Shown in pieces: positions 31,301 through 45,200 of a DNA stretch of 64,000 nucleotides (position 1 is its first letter; each line of letters begins with the position of its first letter). The translations under genes were made by a program, and so were the position numbers. A model generated the notes under the pieces. That model was not told where the DNA came from and did no database searches. It saw only the letters and a list, made by a program, of their open reading frames with translations. The stretch spans positions 96,729,322 to 96,793,321 of the forward strand of contig OZ023274.1 of assembly GCA_964007475.1 (NCBI GenBank). The letters are read 5' to 3'. This DNA is from Hybos culiciformis (Eukaryota > Arthropoda > Insecta > Diptera > Hybotidae).

Positions 31301-33264
31301 TTTTAGCAATTTTTTTTTTTTTTTTATTCAAATATATAAGTATTTAAATAAATCAAAAATATAAAACACAACGAGAAAAATAAAATAAATTTTAAAAATA
31401 AAAAAATAAAATAGATGTAATGAAACTTTTTTATATAAAATGCATTTTTAAAATATTAAGGTATAATAAGGATATTATATGAATTTTTTTAATAATTTTT
31501 ACGTCTGTTAAAGTTTTTTCTAATTTTTTTTTTGTTCTACTCAAAAACATATAAATCAAGAATTTTAAAATTATTTCGAATTCTCGATGTTCATTGGTAG
31601 GATTGAAAAAAGCAATTGTGCTTGCGACGAATCTGTAAAATATGTAAATAAATAATATGTAAATCTACACAAGTGTTATACTGCGCGCAGTGATATAAAT
31701 TATAAATAAATTTCATGATTTCTATCTAAATTTTTACAATATTGTAGAAATTTGTTAGAAATATTTACTTAATCGTATTTTGTATAGTACTACTTATTAT
31801 TTATAATCGACAAAGTAGTAAGTATACATTCATAACGTCGAAAATCAAAATACCTATTATAATGTAAGTAAGTAACATTATAATATTTTTTTCTATTTCT
31901 ATTCGCGTTCTTTTATTTAACAGGTAAAGAAAGGACACAAAGATTAATTATAAAAGGAAATTTTATTAATAAAAAGTTTTACCACGTAGAATTACCGATA
32001 AATTAATTAGGATTGAAAAAAAAAGTATTAAAAAATAACCATGATAAAGTGGAAAGAAGCAAAATTGAAAACTACAATAAAAAATTAATTGAAATGCTTA
32101 AGCTTTTCATTAATAAAAAAAATAAAATAAAATAAAGTTTAATGAAGCAAATTTTTAATAAAAATAAAAAATTGAAGAAAAAAAAAAAATTAACAAAATT
32201 AAGATTCAGAAAAAAAAAGAAATAAAAATTATAATTAGCTTTTAGCACTTTTTCTTTTTTTAATTCATTAAATTTCCAAGTAACCATAGAGTATTTTTAG
32301 CTTTGCATTGAATGAAACTAATTTAGGTAGTTTTTCTATATAAAGGTTAATTTTTTTTTCATATAATAAATAATACCAATTAGAAAAATGTTTACCAAGT
32401 ATAAACACTTAGTTATTGTAATAAATCGTAGTGTCACTTTGATTATAAGATTCGGAAATTGATTAGAACATTAGTTCATTGACTATAGTTTTGTATTTAA
32501 AGAACTCCTAGACTTATAAAAAGTTATGTAAAAGTATTTTAATTTACATTTCGTTTATTTTTCAAATGTTTTGAACAGAGAATTTTTATTAAAGTAAACT
32601 TTAACAAATTTTTATAAATAAATCTATTGAAAGAAGATTCAAAGTATACAAACATCCTTAATTAAAAAAGATATTTCCATCTTACTAATATCTAACATTA
32701 TTGTACTCTTGTTATTCCTGAAGAAAGATATATTAAGCTAAATTATTAGAATGATAATTTTATTTTATTACTTTTCAGATAAAATCATTGATGTTATAAT
32801 TTCTTCTAACTAGTATTGCAAAATTTAATATTTTATTTCAATTTCACCGTATTATTACTGGTTTAAATAATATTTATTGTAATTTTAAGAACAATAAATA
32901 TTGATAGAATCAAAATTAATTATTATGTCCGGGCACCACATTGGTTTGGGTATAGATTTTGCTTATTAATTTTATACTTTTCTATAGTTTTCGTAAATTA
33001 GAACTTAAAAACAATCTATGCTTATCTTGTTTACTGTGTTAGTGAAGTGTTTAATAGTAAGTTTTTATTTGTTAAAAAAAATAATAACATAAAAGTACAA
33101 AACATAAAAATTATCAATTAAATTAGTATAATTATGTAAAGCGTAAATATAGTGTTTGAAAAAAAAATTAATCAATCATAAAAAAATTCCACATTAAAGA
33201 ACATGAAATTTTCATTTATGATTATTATATTAATTACAATTACCTGCAGAGACTTTGCTCTTTC

Positions 33265-36200
33265 TCAGGAATTAGTTCGATCTTTTTTTATTGAAAACGT
33301 ATTCATCAAATTTTTTATTGTCGCTCCTAATCCTTTGCTGGGTGTATTTGAATCGGAGGATAATCGTGACTCTGGATGAGCATCTAAACATTTTTGATAA
33401 CGTAACTGAAATATAAAATAATTTTCAATTAATTGAAATATTATTCTTATTATTATAAAATTTATAATATAATTAGTTTAACTTAAAACCATATACAATA
33501 CCTTACAAGCAGCTTCAACTGTTTTACATAAAGCACCGCTGGACGGTTCACAATGAAATACGTGTGCAATAAATTTATCTTGTGCTGAATGCATTATAAA
33601 AGCACAATTTTTAACATTTTTACCAATTCCCAAAAAACTTAAATACCTAACTCTACATTCAGCAATTAAACGTCCTTCTTCCTAAAATTAAATTATTCCA
33701 TATGATGTGATTTTCAATAATATTTAAAATATTTTTATTTTAATTAAGACTTACTCCTGCGCAATGAACACTTATCATACTTGGTGCTACAGACACATTA
33801 ACATTTTCCCATTGTTCTGGTTTTGTTTTTGCCATTACAATATCAATTGCACTATTTAATATCTCCATTCCAGTTGGATGAACAACTTCCAAAGACCCTA
33901 GATATGATGCTTTCAAAACTTTTTTAGGTTCTTCCATGGGTGTTGGAAAAGATTGAGCTATAAGTGTTACGATTTTATAAATTAAGAATTTTTTTTTTAG
34001 ATGACTAAAATCTAGTACTTACGATGTCTAGCCCATTTACGATTTTCTGTAGGTAAATCTGTAGGTCGTGTGGCATTACGTCCTTGCTGATTAAGACCAA
34101 TACCACTACCACCACTGCTGCAACTACTACTATTTGCATCCATTTGAAGTGATCTCTCAATCATTATTCTTTTGCAAATATCTCTGAAATAAAAATAAAT
34201 ATATATATATATATATATTTTGAAGGCACATTTGTTGATTAATTTTTCGGTTTTCGGTTAAAATCCTCAAAATTAATTGACAACATTTTAACGAATCAAT
34301 TAAGTTCGACATTATCAAAAATAAAACCATATTTAATTGAATACAATAAAATTTGCAATTTTATTTTCACAATTAATCGGTCTTAACTTACCTAAGAGTA
34401 TTTGCAATTGTTCTTGCCGCCGTATCACATCTGAATACATGACACATATGAATTCTTGTTAATCTATCACGTGCAACATACGCGAAATCTCTGTAAAAAG
34501 AAATAGATATTTTGTAATGAATTTTTCTTTCCTATTGCAAATATTTTTTAATCGAAAAATAAAGGGCTGGTCCTTTTTTTTAAATTTAATGCTGGAATAT
34601 TCTTAGCCCTAAAGCCTAAACAAATGAATAATAAAATTAAATTGAACGCAGTCGAAATTAAATATTGATATATAATACTAGCAAAGTTTAAAAACTTTAA
34701 AAACTATTAGAAAAAAAAATCTACATTATTTATTTACCTTTCGATCCATGATTTTGTCAACTATTAAAAACTATTCCTGAACTATTAAATCACATAATAA
34801 TAAGTACATATTTAACAAAATGTTAATGCTTTTTAAATAAAATATTTTGAAGCACCAAGAAATAATACTAAGTAATATCACTAGATTATTTCAGATTATT
34901 TTATGGTTGATACTTAAGCTAGACCTACGATAGACCTAAGATAATTATAATAATAGCTAATAAAATGTTAAAATAGTAACAAGGATTAACATTATAAGTG
35001 ACTATATTATTTTGAATTATATAAATTTAGTATACATAATACAATTTTTGAATCTTTGTTTGACTTAAATTATGTAAAAATGTTTCTTTTAAAGCCTTGC
35101 CATTCTTTAAGAAAAATAAGAATATGGATATCTAAATTTAAAATACTATTTTCCTATATAATAATGTTATTACAATATGGGTACAACTAAATACTACGAT
35201 ATATAATAAGTATATATTATTGTTATGTTTGTATAAAAGAAGAAGTTTTTGTGTTATTTTTAGAATTTATTGAATTCATATTACTGACCATCACGTATAA
35301 ATTAATAATTTAATTAAATATCGATTATTCTAAACACACTGTAAACATTTGTGAGCACAGATAGTAATATCTCCGTATGAAAAAAAAATTAAAGTTAAGA
35401 CGTAAAAAATTGAAAATCTAAATTTCGAGTTCACAATATCAATTAGTAGGAATTTGAGTCCAATTTAAAGATTTTTATTTTGCTATAAATGCTAAGTATG
35501 TATATAGTAAAAAAAAAAAAATAAATAATTAAACATTTTATTGATTTTATCAATTATTTTTGATTTATTTCGTTTTAAGACCTGCCAGCGCGCTTCCCTG
35601 TTTAGACTTGTTTTCGTAGAATAGTTATATCAAGTTTAAATTATTTAGGACAATAATATGAAACTGGTCGTCAGTAACGAATTGTTTTGAGCTTATTCAT
35701 AAGTATAATAAAATAAACATAAGAAATAATCAACAGAGGAAATCAAAATTGTATTACGGATTCATGGATCTATATTGTCTTGGACTAATTTCTTTTTTAA
35801 TCCATGAGATAAAAAATTATAATAAATATATTGGTTATTTAAAATAAAATATTAATTATACTGACCTTTCTCTGAAGTTGTTAAGATTATTTTATAGTAA
35901 AATAAATCAGAATGCATTAAAAGAATATATAAAATATTAGTAAAGTGCAATATATCTGAAATATTAGTTTAAGAAAATTACTACATATTATATTTTGCTA
36001 ACTATTTATGGCTAAGTAACTAAATTCTGTAATGCTATTTGATAAAAGAATTTCTACTTTGAATTCTGAAAAAAAATTGCAATTCTGAAAAGGTTTTAAA
36101 TTTTGCAGCTTCTAAAATCGTATTGAAAATGATTTTATTTATATAATTTGAGATTTTTTTTTGTAACAACTTAGTCTTAACTTCTCTAATTATTGAATGA

Positions 36201-39200
36201 AATGAAAAATTAATTCTAATTATTTTCAGTTCATCATATGATGTTCTGTACATTGCATTGCAGAATTTATTGAGGATATTAATTTTAATATTTCTATTAA
36301 ACTAAATTAAATATATATTAATTTTAAATTGATTATAATTTCTATTAATTTTAACAACGTTATTTTAATAAATTTTTAATTAATTAAAAATAAATTAATG
36401 AAATAAATTTCACATTACCTCCCATTATCTCGACCAACACCCCACACTCTTATAGTGTGAATTGGTTGTGTATTTAATATTGTCAAATTTTCTGGATCAA
36501 TTAATTTTAAAGCGCCTTCATCTAAATCCATAAACAAATCTTTTCCCTGAAATTTTATATAAAATAATTAATTAATGAAATTATTAAAAATAATTATGGG
36601 TTAAAGGACTTTGAAAGATTGCACCTATATGAACTTCAATTATAACTATAAGAACATTGATAATATGCTTAATAAATGATTGAAATTTTGGTAAGAAGTT
36701 TTCATATTAAGGTAACAAAGGGTTTGGTTGTTTTTTTACATATATAAAAATTTGATTAGTTTAGTATAGAACTATGTATGCATAATAATAATAATACTTT
36801 CTAATATCTACTAAAATAGTGAGAGCTACATCAAAGTTAAAATTTCACTTACATCACCCCATCTTCCAACAACATCAAGCAAATCATTACGACCTAATGA
36901 TAAATCTACAATACATTTATTGACTGCTTTTGATGATCTCTCTGGTGTTAAGTCTTCTTCAGCAATTTCAACCCAACCTAAGGATCTGACAGCAAATCGG
37001 ATTGGACGTTCCGATTCAGATTTGAGTGGATAACTTCGTCGTCTGCAATTAAATTAAAAATTAATTTTCAAATGGATTCCTATAAAGGAGATTTTTGGGC
37101 GGGGGAAGAAAATTTTAATACGTCGAGTATTCAAAATAAATATTATGTACATGTGAATGAAAGACTATTTTATTTTTTGGTAATTTTTTAAAAGTTAACA
37201 ATCATTTATAATTAAAAATTAATTAAACCTTTTTCCTTGTTGTTAAAACCAAAAAAATAACATTTTAATCCTCTTATCCTTTTTTTTTTGTTTTTTTTTT
37301 TGGTAAAAAGAAAAGGATCTCTTTCTTTTGATTGCATAAAAAATTTACGTAAAGTTGTTTTTTTTTTATTATTGCTATATAGGTACTTGGTTGGAAGATA
37401 TAGAATTGGAGAATGTTTTTTTTGAACTTGTTGAAGACTACATGAAACTTCTATAATTCTTTGTTAACTTAAAAAAAAACACAAAAATAAAAGAACTTAT
37501 AAAATATATATATTTTTTTTATTTTTATTTTATAATAAATTTTACATAAACCGGATCTAAGTAAAAGAAATGATGATACTTCATATGAATTTTCGTATTT
37601 CTATATCGAAATTGTTAGTTTTTAAGTGAAATTAGCAATGAAGCCCTTTTTTTTTGATAATAATTGCGCATTGCAAAATAAATTTATCCCTATAAATTGT
37701 TCATATTAAATTGAACTATGGTACTATTATGTCATTCTGCAATGATGACTGAAAAGTTTGATGGAAGGTGTTGATACAAAGATTCAAGCCACACTGTTAA
37801 GGATAAATGTTCTGATGGCAGAGAATAATTTGTACAAAAATCATACAATCATATCTTTCGCCATTCATAAAAATCTTAAAATTTATATCTTTATTCTTCA
37901 AGTTTTTGTAAAATATTTCCGATGAGCTTATAATGGCATTTATTTTTTTTTGCACAATTCTTATTTCTGGGTGTGAATAAAAAAATTGATGCAGAATACT
38001 GATGATTTTTATTTTGTTCAATATTTTATAAAAAATAAAAAAATGTTAAAAAAAAATTTAACACAAAAATCAATAATGGTTTCTTGGTTATTGGAAGAAA
38101 ATGCATTAACAGATGCTTTGATTCCACAAGAAGGAAAAAAAAAATAAAGTTTTCCTTCATTTTGAGGGATGAAAAAAACACCAAAATATATAAATTATGT
38201 ATAAAATGTGGAATTTTTATTTTTTTTTTAAACTCACTTATAAGATAAATCTTCACGTCTTCGTCTCTCCTCTTCTTGGTCCAATGCACAACTAGTATTA
38301 CTCCTTGTTACTGATAAACTTTGTGTTTCCTGATAAAATTTATAAATGAATAGAAAATAGAGAAAATAATTATACTTTTCTATATACCTAGATGTATTTA
38401 AGAAAGAAAATTACATTATTTCTTTATTTCATTTTTCCCCCCCTATATTATATAGATAAAGATTTATTATGAGTAAAATATGTAATATGCTTTCATATGC
38501 AGCTTTTTTGTGGAATTAAAAAAGAAGATAATAAGTCTTTAACAAAAGAAGAGGTATAATTTGTTGTTATAATTTTCATTCAAAAAAACACATTAATTGT
38601 CTGGGAAAAACAAGAGTTGATATTTTAATATGGAAACTTGCATTTTAAACAAATTTTACAAAATTTCATTTTAAGTATGTGGGATAATAGAGAAACTGAT
38701 GATAACAAGTAGTATGTTATCTTTACGAAACATTGAATATAACCTGCTTTTAGTTTGATTAAGGTCTTTTGAAGTTCGAATATTATTCTATAATTAAAAC
38801 TCTGCTTACCGATATTCTATCTCGTCCTGATAAATCTCTAGTACCATACAATGATTGAAAACTTGTTTGATTATTTGGACTTCGATGAGATGGTGGTATA
38901 AACGTTGGATTCATGGACGATGATATTGGTGTTTTTGGTTCCTTGTATGGATATTTTGGCCATGTCGGTGGTTCTCTTTGTATTGTACCAGATTTGATAT
39001 GCCAATAGTAGGGTCCATCAGTATCTGAAATTAAATTTTTTACTAATATTTAAATTTAAGATAAATTAAAAACATTTGTATTGTATATGTTTATATATCA
39101 ATAATGTTGCTCAAATTAAAAGTGTTATAGACATTATAAAAGCCTGATGGTTTATAAAAAGTTTACAATTTCTTAAAATAGTTAATTTATTATTACTATA

Positions 39201-42200
39201 GGCAGCTCCTTGATTTTGCCACCATATAATGCGATTTCGGTCTAGAAAGAACATAATAATAATATTTTTTTAAATTATTATCCTTAGAGCTTTAATGTTT
39301 TTTTTTATCATTTTGATTATATTTTATTGACAAAACAAAACTTCAATTAAGTTTCAAATTAATAATTGCTTCCTAAAGGATTTTAAAAATCTATTCACGA
39401 AAATTTTATTTTAATTAAAAAAAAAATAAAACTATTTATTAAAGTTGTTTACAGCAGCTAAGTTAACTTAAAATTTATATCATTTTGTAGTTGATTGAAT
39501 TAATTTGTAAGTATATTATGTATTATGTATTTATCTAATATGTATAAGTATATGACTAATATATATATGAAAAATCAATGATTTTTACAAAAATCATCAA
39601 TATTAAAGTTTAATAACGAATTTCAGAAGGAATATTATGTATTATACAATATTAAGTATATGTTATTAATACATGATATCAAAATGTCAATGAAAAAAGA
39701 AAAACGGGTCCCATGTGAAATTTTTTTTTTGTACACGAAAATGGAAAAATGAGAAAAAAAGACATTATTTAAAAATAATAAATGTACATGTAGATACAAT
39801 ATGGGATTTGGTTTACGATGTTCAATTATTTGGAAAAAAAAAACTTGAATATGTCAAAACATCGCATTTTCCAAATTGAAAACTAAATATGTGTATAGAA
39901 AAGTCAAAAGCTTTGGTTTTATTCTTTTTTTTAGCATTTCATAAGAATAGCACTCATAATGTGTATGACATGAAAATGAATTTATTTTAAAACTTGGGGA
40001 TTTCTTTATGTCATTTTCAGATTAGATATTAATTTCAAAAATTTTATATATCAAAGACATTCTGATTAATAGTTATATCCTGTTATGCATACTATTAACT
40101 AACAAAAATCACTTGCCTTCATGTTTTTCCCAACCAGGTGGCAGATCCTTATTTGCATCTTTGTCTTCAATTCCTTCAATATCTTCTTTTTTACCTTTCT
40201 CTTCGTTATCTTCATTATTATTATCAATATTTCTTGAACGTAAAATTTTACCACATTTATCATTTAATTGTACATTAGTAGTATCTTTATTATTATTCTG
40301 CTGTCTTTTATTTGGTATGGCATACAAATCTTCTGAATTCAAATTGCCAGCTGTATATTTAATTGGCAGACCAGTATTATTTAATGAAGAAATTTCATTT
40401 GAATCTTTTGATTTAATACTGTTGTCACCTTTTTCTGGTTTCTCTTGATCTGATTTTGTTTTAGATTCAGATGGCGATGAATCATAAAGTAGATGCTTTT
40501 CTGATGTGCTATAAGAAAATAAAAGACAGACAACAATGTAAAGAGAGAAAACTTCAGATTTATATTAAATTTTTTTTAATATTGTTTACCTGAAATTTTC
40601 TTTTAAATCTACACCCATCGATTCAATATCAATTCGAGCATAATCTTTCCTATTACTAACATGTGATTTAGCTGGATTTTTTAAGGAACTTTGTTGTGAA
40701 TGTAATTCTGATAAGATTTCCTCATATAAATGAGAATTTCGTTCAATTCTTTGTGGATCCATGTGATAATTTGGATTTTCATAACTTAGCAAACCATTCT
40801 CTATAATAAATAAAAAGGAAAAAAAATTGTTAAGTGTTTAGTTAATAGTTAACTTTGATTATATGTAAATGTTTCAGACCGTATTTCTTATATACGGATA
40901 ATTTACAAATATTATTTTGTTGATCCAAAATCATTCTACATAGTTAGATTTTGATTTATAAATGTTTTCACTATATTCGACGTCAGAGATAAAAAGCACT
41001 TGAGTTATTCTCAATTTAATTTTAAAATAATTGCTTTGGATTTGAGCCATAACACTTTTACATTAATTACATAAAACGATAATTATATACTTTATGTAAT
41101 GAATTAAAACTCAGTCACAGGCCAATTAAGCTTAATTTGATGAAATTAAATTCGATTTATTAGTGTCGTATGTAATTACACAATATGTGCGATGTATAAT
41201 ATCCTGTGTAGTTATACTGATTTTAAGGTGTTAAAATAACAAAATTAGGTTAATTGTCTTATGATTATGAAAATAAATAAAATCTCGTATAGTATCTAAT
41301 TATGAAAATGTGTTAGAAAATTATATGAATTTAGAAAATTATTAATAATAGGTAATTTTTCATACAATGAAATCACATCTTCAGCAATGACGGTGATTCA
41401 AAGGTATACAACAACATACATAATTATTTTGCTGAAAAGAATTTATACTTTTCGATTTTTTTATCTTTAGATTAATGATTTATTGTTTTGTAAAATGATG
41501 AAAATTTTATGTTTAAAATGCATATGAGGGAATAATAAAAATATAAAGTTTAACAAAATAATATTCGTTTGAATATTTTAGTCTTTGATTTTGGTAGTTT
41601 AAAAACATGTAAAATTTAACATTATCGACTTGGGACTTCAGATACTTTACTATGACAAGTTGCTGTACTATCTCACTTGGCTAGAAATTGATTGAGTTGT
41701 GAATAAAAAATACTTAAGTGAATAACTTTTTTCACTTTTCTTTGTAATTCTTACACTTAAGCGATTATAGAAACAATATTTGTTTTAATGAAGTTGAGAC
41801 AAGAACAAAATCTGAACACTTCAAAATTGTTAAACTAAATTCGAGTGAATTAGTGGGATAAAATAATGCTTAATTTTGGACAATTTTTTTTTGTAGAATA
41901 AAGAAAACCAAATTTGAAACATAAATTTTTGTTGTTTTTTTTCAGTTTTTTTTTTTTTTTTGAGGATACTAGAACGGAAGGAAAATGTCAGACAAAATAA
42001 AAAGAAAATTATAATGTTTATTTAATATTATATGTATAATGTATATAGTACATGTATATTTTTGTTTTTGCAATAAAATTTAATGATAATATTGCAAAAA
42101 AAAAAGCAAAAATAAAAATAACAAAAAATAAATAAAATTTTATATAATTTGGAATAAATTTTGTGGTATGTCTGTTATTTTTTTTTTTTTTTTTGGTTTT

Positions 42201-45200
42201 TATTTTTTTTAACCACACCATTATGTTCTTAATGTCGTATTAAATAACATAATTTCTCTTTAGTTATGTCATTTTCATATGTTGCTGCAAAAATTTTTGG
42301 AAATTTTATTAATTTAGTACATAATTTTTTTTAAAGGATGTTTTTTAAAAAGATTTGAGTGGTTTTGATTTTATTTTCAATAAATAAATGTACTAAACAT
42401 TTATTTCATTTGTTTTCAAAATTGTGTGTACATTCTGTTAGAGCTAAAATTTCGAATTAAATTTTAAGTTAAATTATTTTGTTTTCATTAAAAATTTCAC
42501 TTAAAAATTTTTATTAATAACAAAATTATTTTTAAAATAACAATGCAAAATATTTTCATTGCTATATTATAATGAGATTCAACTCTCATTAAGTTCGATG
42601 ACACATTTATATGTACACAATGTTATTTCGAATTCTCGACAATAAAAAAAAATTATAATTTTTAATTACACCACATAATATTACATACATGTACTTGTAG
42701 ATATATTTAAAAAAAAAATTCCCTTTAAGCTTTTATGAATAATAAAAAAGTTTATTTCTTTTGTCTTAGCACGATAAGTTGAAAAAAATAATAATAATAA
42801 AAAATTACAATCATAAGTACACTATTATTCAACATAATTATAGCTTGTCTTAACAAAAAAGAAAAAAAAAACACATTGTAATTCAAAATAAATATTGGTA
42901 ACTAAAGTAGAACAGTATTTTTTTAATAAATTAAAAATAAGAGTTTCCCATTCGTATTTCACGTACATATATATAGAAAAATAACAAAAAGTATCTCAAC
43001 ATTAAGCTAAAAAAAAAAAAATAAAGGAATAAGCATAAATATTGTTGCTGAAGTGTTCAGAAAAAAATATTACATAAACAACTTGGATTTTCAAAAATTT
43101 ATTCCTTTTTTTTTTTTGAATACCTAGAGAATATATACAAAAATCTTTTTATTGATCCACGCTGACATGACCCAAATTTACTCGCATTTCCTTAATCGAA
43201 TTTATTTCGATTCGCAAATATATATTATTTTTTTTTTTTTATTTTTGGGGAAATTTCTATCGTTACAAAAAGAAGAAAAATAATGAAAACCTAAAAATCA
43301 ATATGTATATTCTAAATCAGTTCATGTGAAATAAAAATAAATTTGTTTATATGTTTTTTGCAAATTAATTAATTATTTAATTGAATTGATTGAAACACAA
43401 TAATCTTATAAATAAAAACTGAACTTAATTAAATTCAGAATATAGCTTTCTTAAAAAATGTAATTTTTATGAATTTAATTTTTCAAACATTATTTACTGT
43501 TATTTTAATTAACTTTTTGACACTTGTGCCATTTCTTAATATACACTTTTTAGATTTATGTATATTGTATATAACTTAAGTATTATTTAAATTCAAATTA
43601 TGAAATCTTTTTATTTTGTCAAAAGGTTACAATAGCTTCTGTTTTTCTTAAATTTTTTGTTTTCTTGAAGTTATAAATAATGATTGTATAATAAAAACAA
43701 CAAAAAAAAAAAGGTGAAATTAGTACATCTAAAATGAATGATCTCTAGAAAAAAGAAAACTTAATCCCAAATATTAAAAAAAAAAAAAATTAAAATTAAT
43801 TGAAGTTTACTCCAAAGGCAAGAAAGAAAGTATAAAAGAAAAACTTTTATAAGTATAAAGTATAATATCCATTTATTTATTTTTTTTAAGAAAATATAAA
43901 TTTTCATGGTTAAATATTTTCAAGGGTCACATTTGATATGAAATGAAAAAGTTTGATTTTTTTTTTTTTTTAAGTTTTTCACTATCCCTTTGGGAATAAT
44001 ATTTTTTGGTATGTTTGTTTTTTTTTGTTTTGATAAAAACCACAACCAATCATTAATGATTTATATAATGATTATTTTGAGGTTATGTTAGAATATTATA
44101 ATAAATACTATATACAAGATAAATATTTGCTTCTCAAAAACATTGTAACAAAATATTATTTTTGTTCACCATTTTAATTTACAAAACATTCATAATTAAA
44201 TATGATAAATTAATTTTAAGTTAAATGGAGTAAATTTGAAGTATATTTCAGATGGATAAAAAAAATAAATGTCAAAATAATATTAGTATCTTTTCCGGCA
44301 CAAATTGAAAATGATTGATCATCTTTGCAGCTCAATGTTCAGTACTAGAAAGAACACTTTTTTGAAATTTGTATTTTTCTACAGTATGCTCACTGTGTGT
44401 TTCAATATCCATGCCTTGGTAATTGCAAACTTTTATAGTAATTTTGGGATGTTTATAGAAGACAAATTTCAAAACAGAGATACAATTATGTTCACATTGT
44501 TTTCTTTTCTTTAACTTTTATGTGATTATTTAATCTAGCATTAATATATAGGAATATGATTAAATTAACCAAAATAATCAATAAAATTTTTATAAAATAC
44601 AAATAAATAAAATCAGAAATTTATTTCCCTCATTTCCCTCATTTTCTTATTTTTTTAAAGAAATTATTTTTATTTAGCTTAAAAAATCTAAAAACCTTCG
44701 CAATAACTAAAAACTTTAACAAAGAAGTCTCTACAAAAAAAAAAAGTTTGATCTTAAATTTTATTACACCTATGGGCATTATATTTATTTAGTCTGTGAC
44801 TATAAACTACATATATATATAGCATAAAATAAATGAAAATAAATGATTATTATTAGAGGAAGAACAATTATCACAACATATACCATAATTTCTATAATTG
44901 TTGAATTTTCTTTTTTTGTTTCTAAAATAAAGTGTGTATAATTTTGTTAAATTATTTTTTTTGTTTTATAATTATTATTATGTTTTGTTATGTTCGTGAA
45001 CACAATAGAAAATGTTGTAAAAATTAAATGAATTAAATTTTTGCGCTTAAAAATTTTAAAATTTAATTTCTTTCTATCTACAATAATAATTATTGTGGCT
45101 GGGAAAAAACTATTTAAAAAAAAAAATTTTCATAATACACAGTAAAATGTGGAACAACCAACATAAGTAAATTTTATAAATCTTTAATATGAAACAAGAT

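Larger units (their letters stand above)
28997..33264 (-). other. APBB 3' UTR or 3' intron
   Basis: AT-rich DNA below the APBB stop codon. Either a long 3' UTR or, if the donor at 33244 is used, an intron. It contains a hairpin at 30468-30523 and a GC-richer island at 31100-31300, listed separately. Otherwise only homopolymer runs are seen. Confidence 0.4.

Noticed and set aside
35580..35605. 16-nt microexon between two AG and GT signals in an APBB intron
   Set aside because: Inclusion would shift the frame between exons 7 and 8 and break PTB1.
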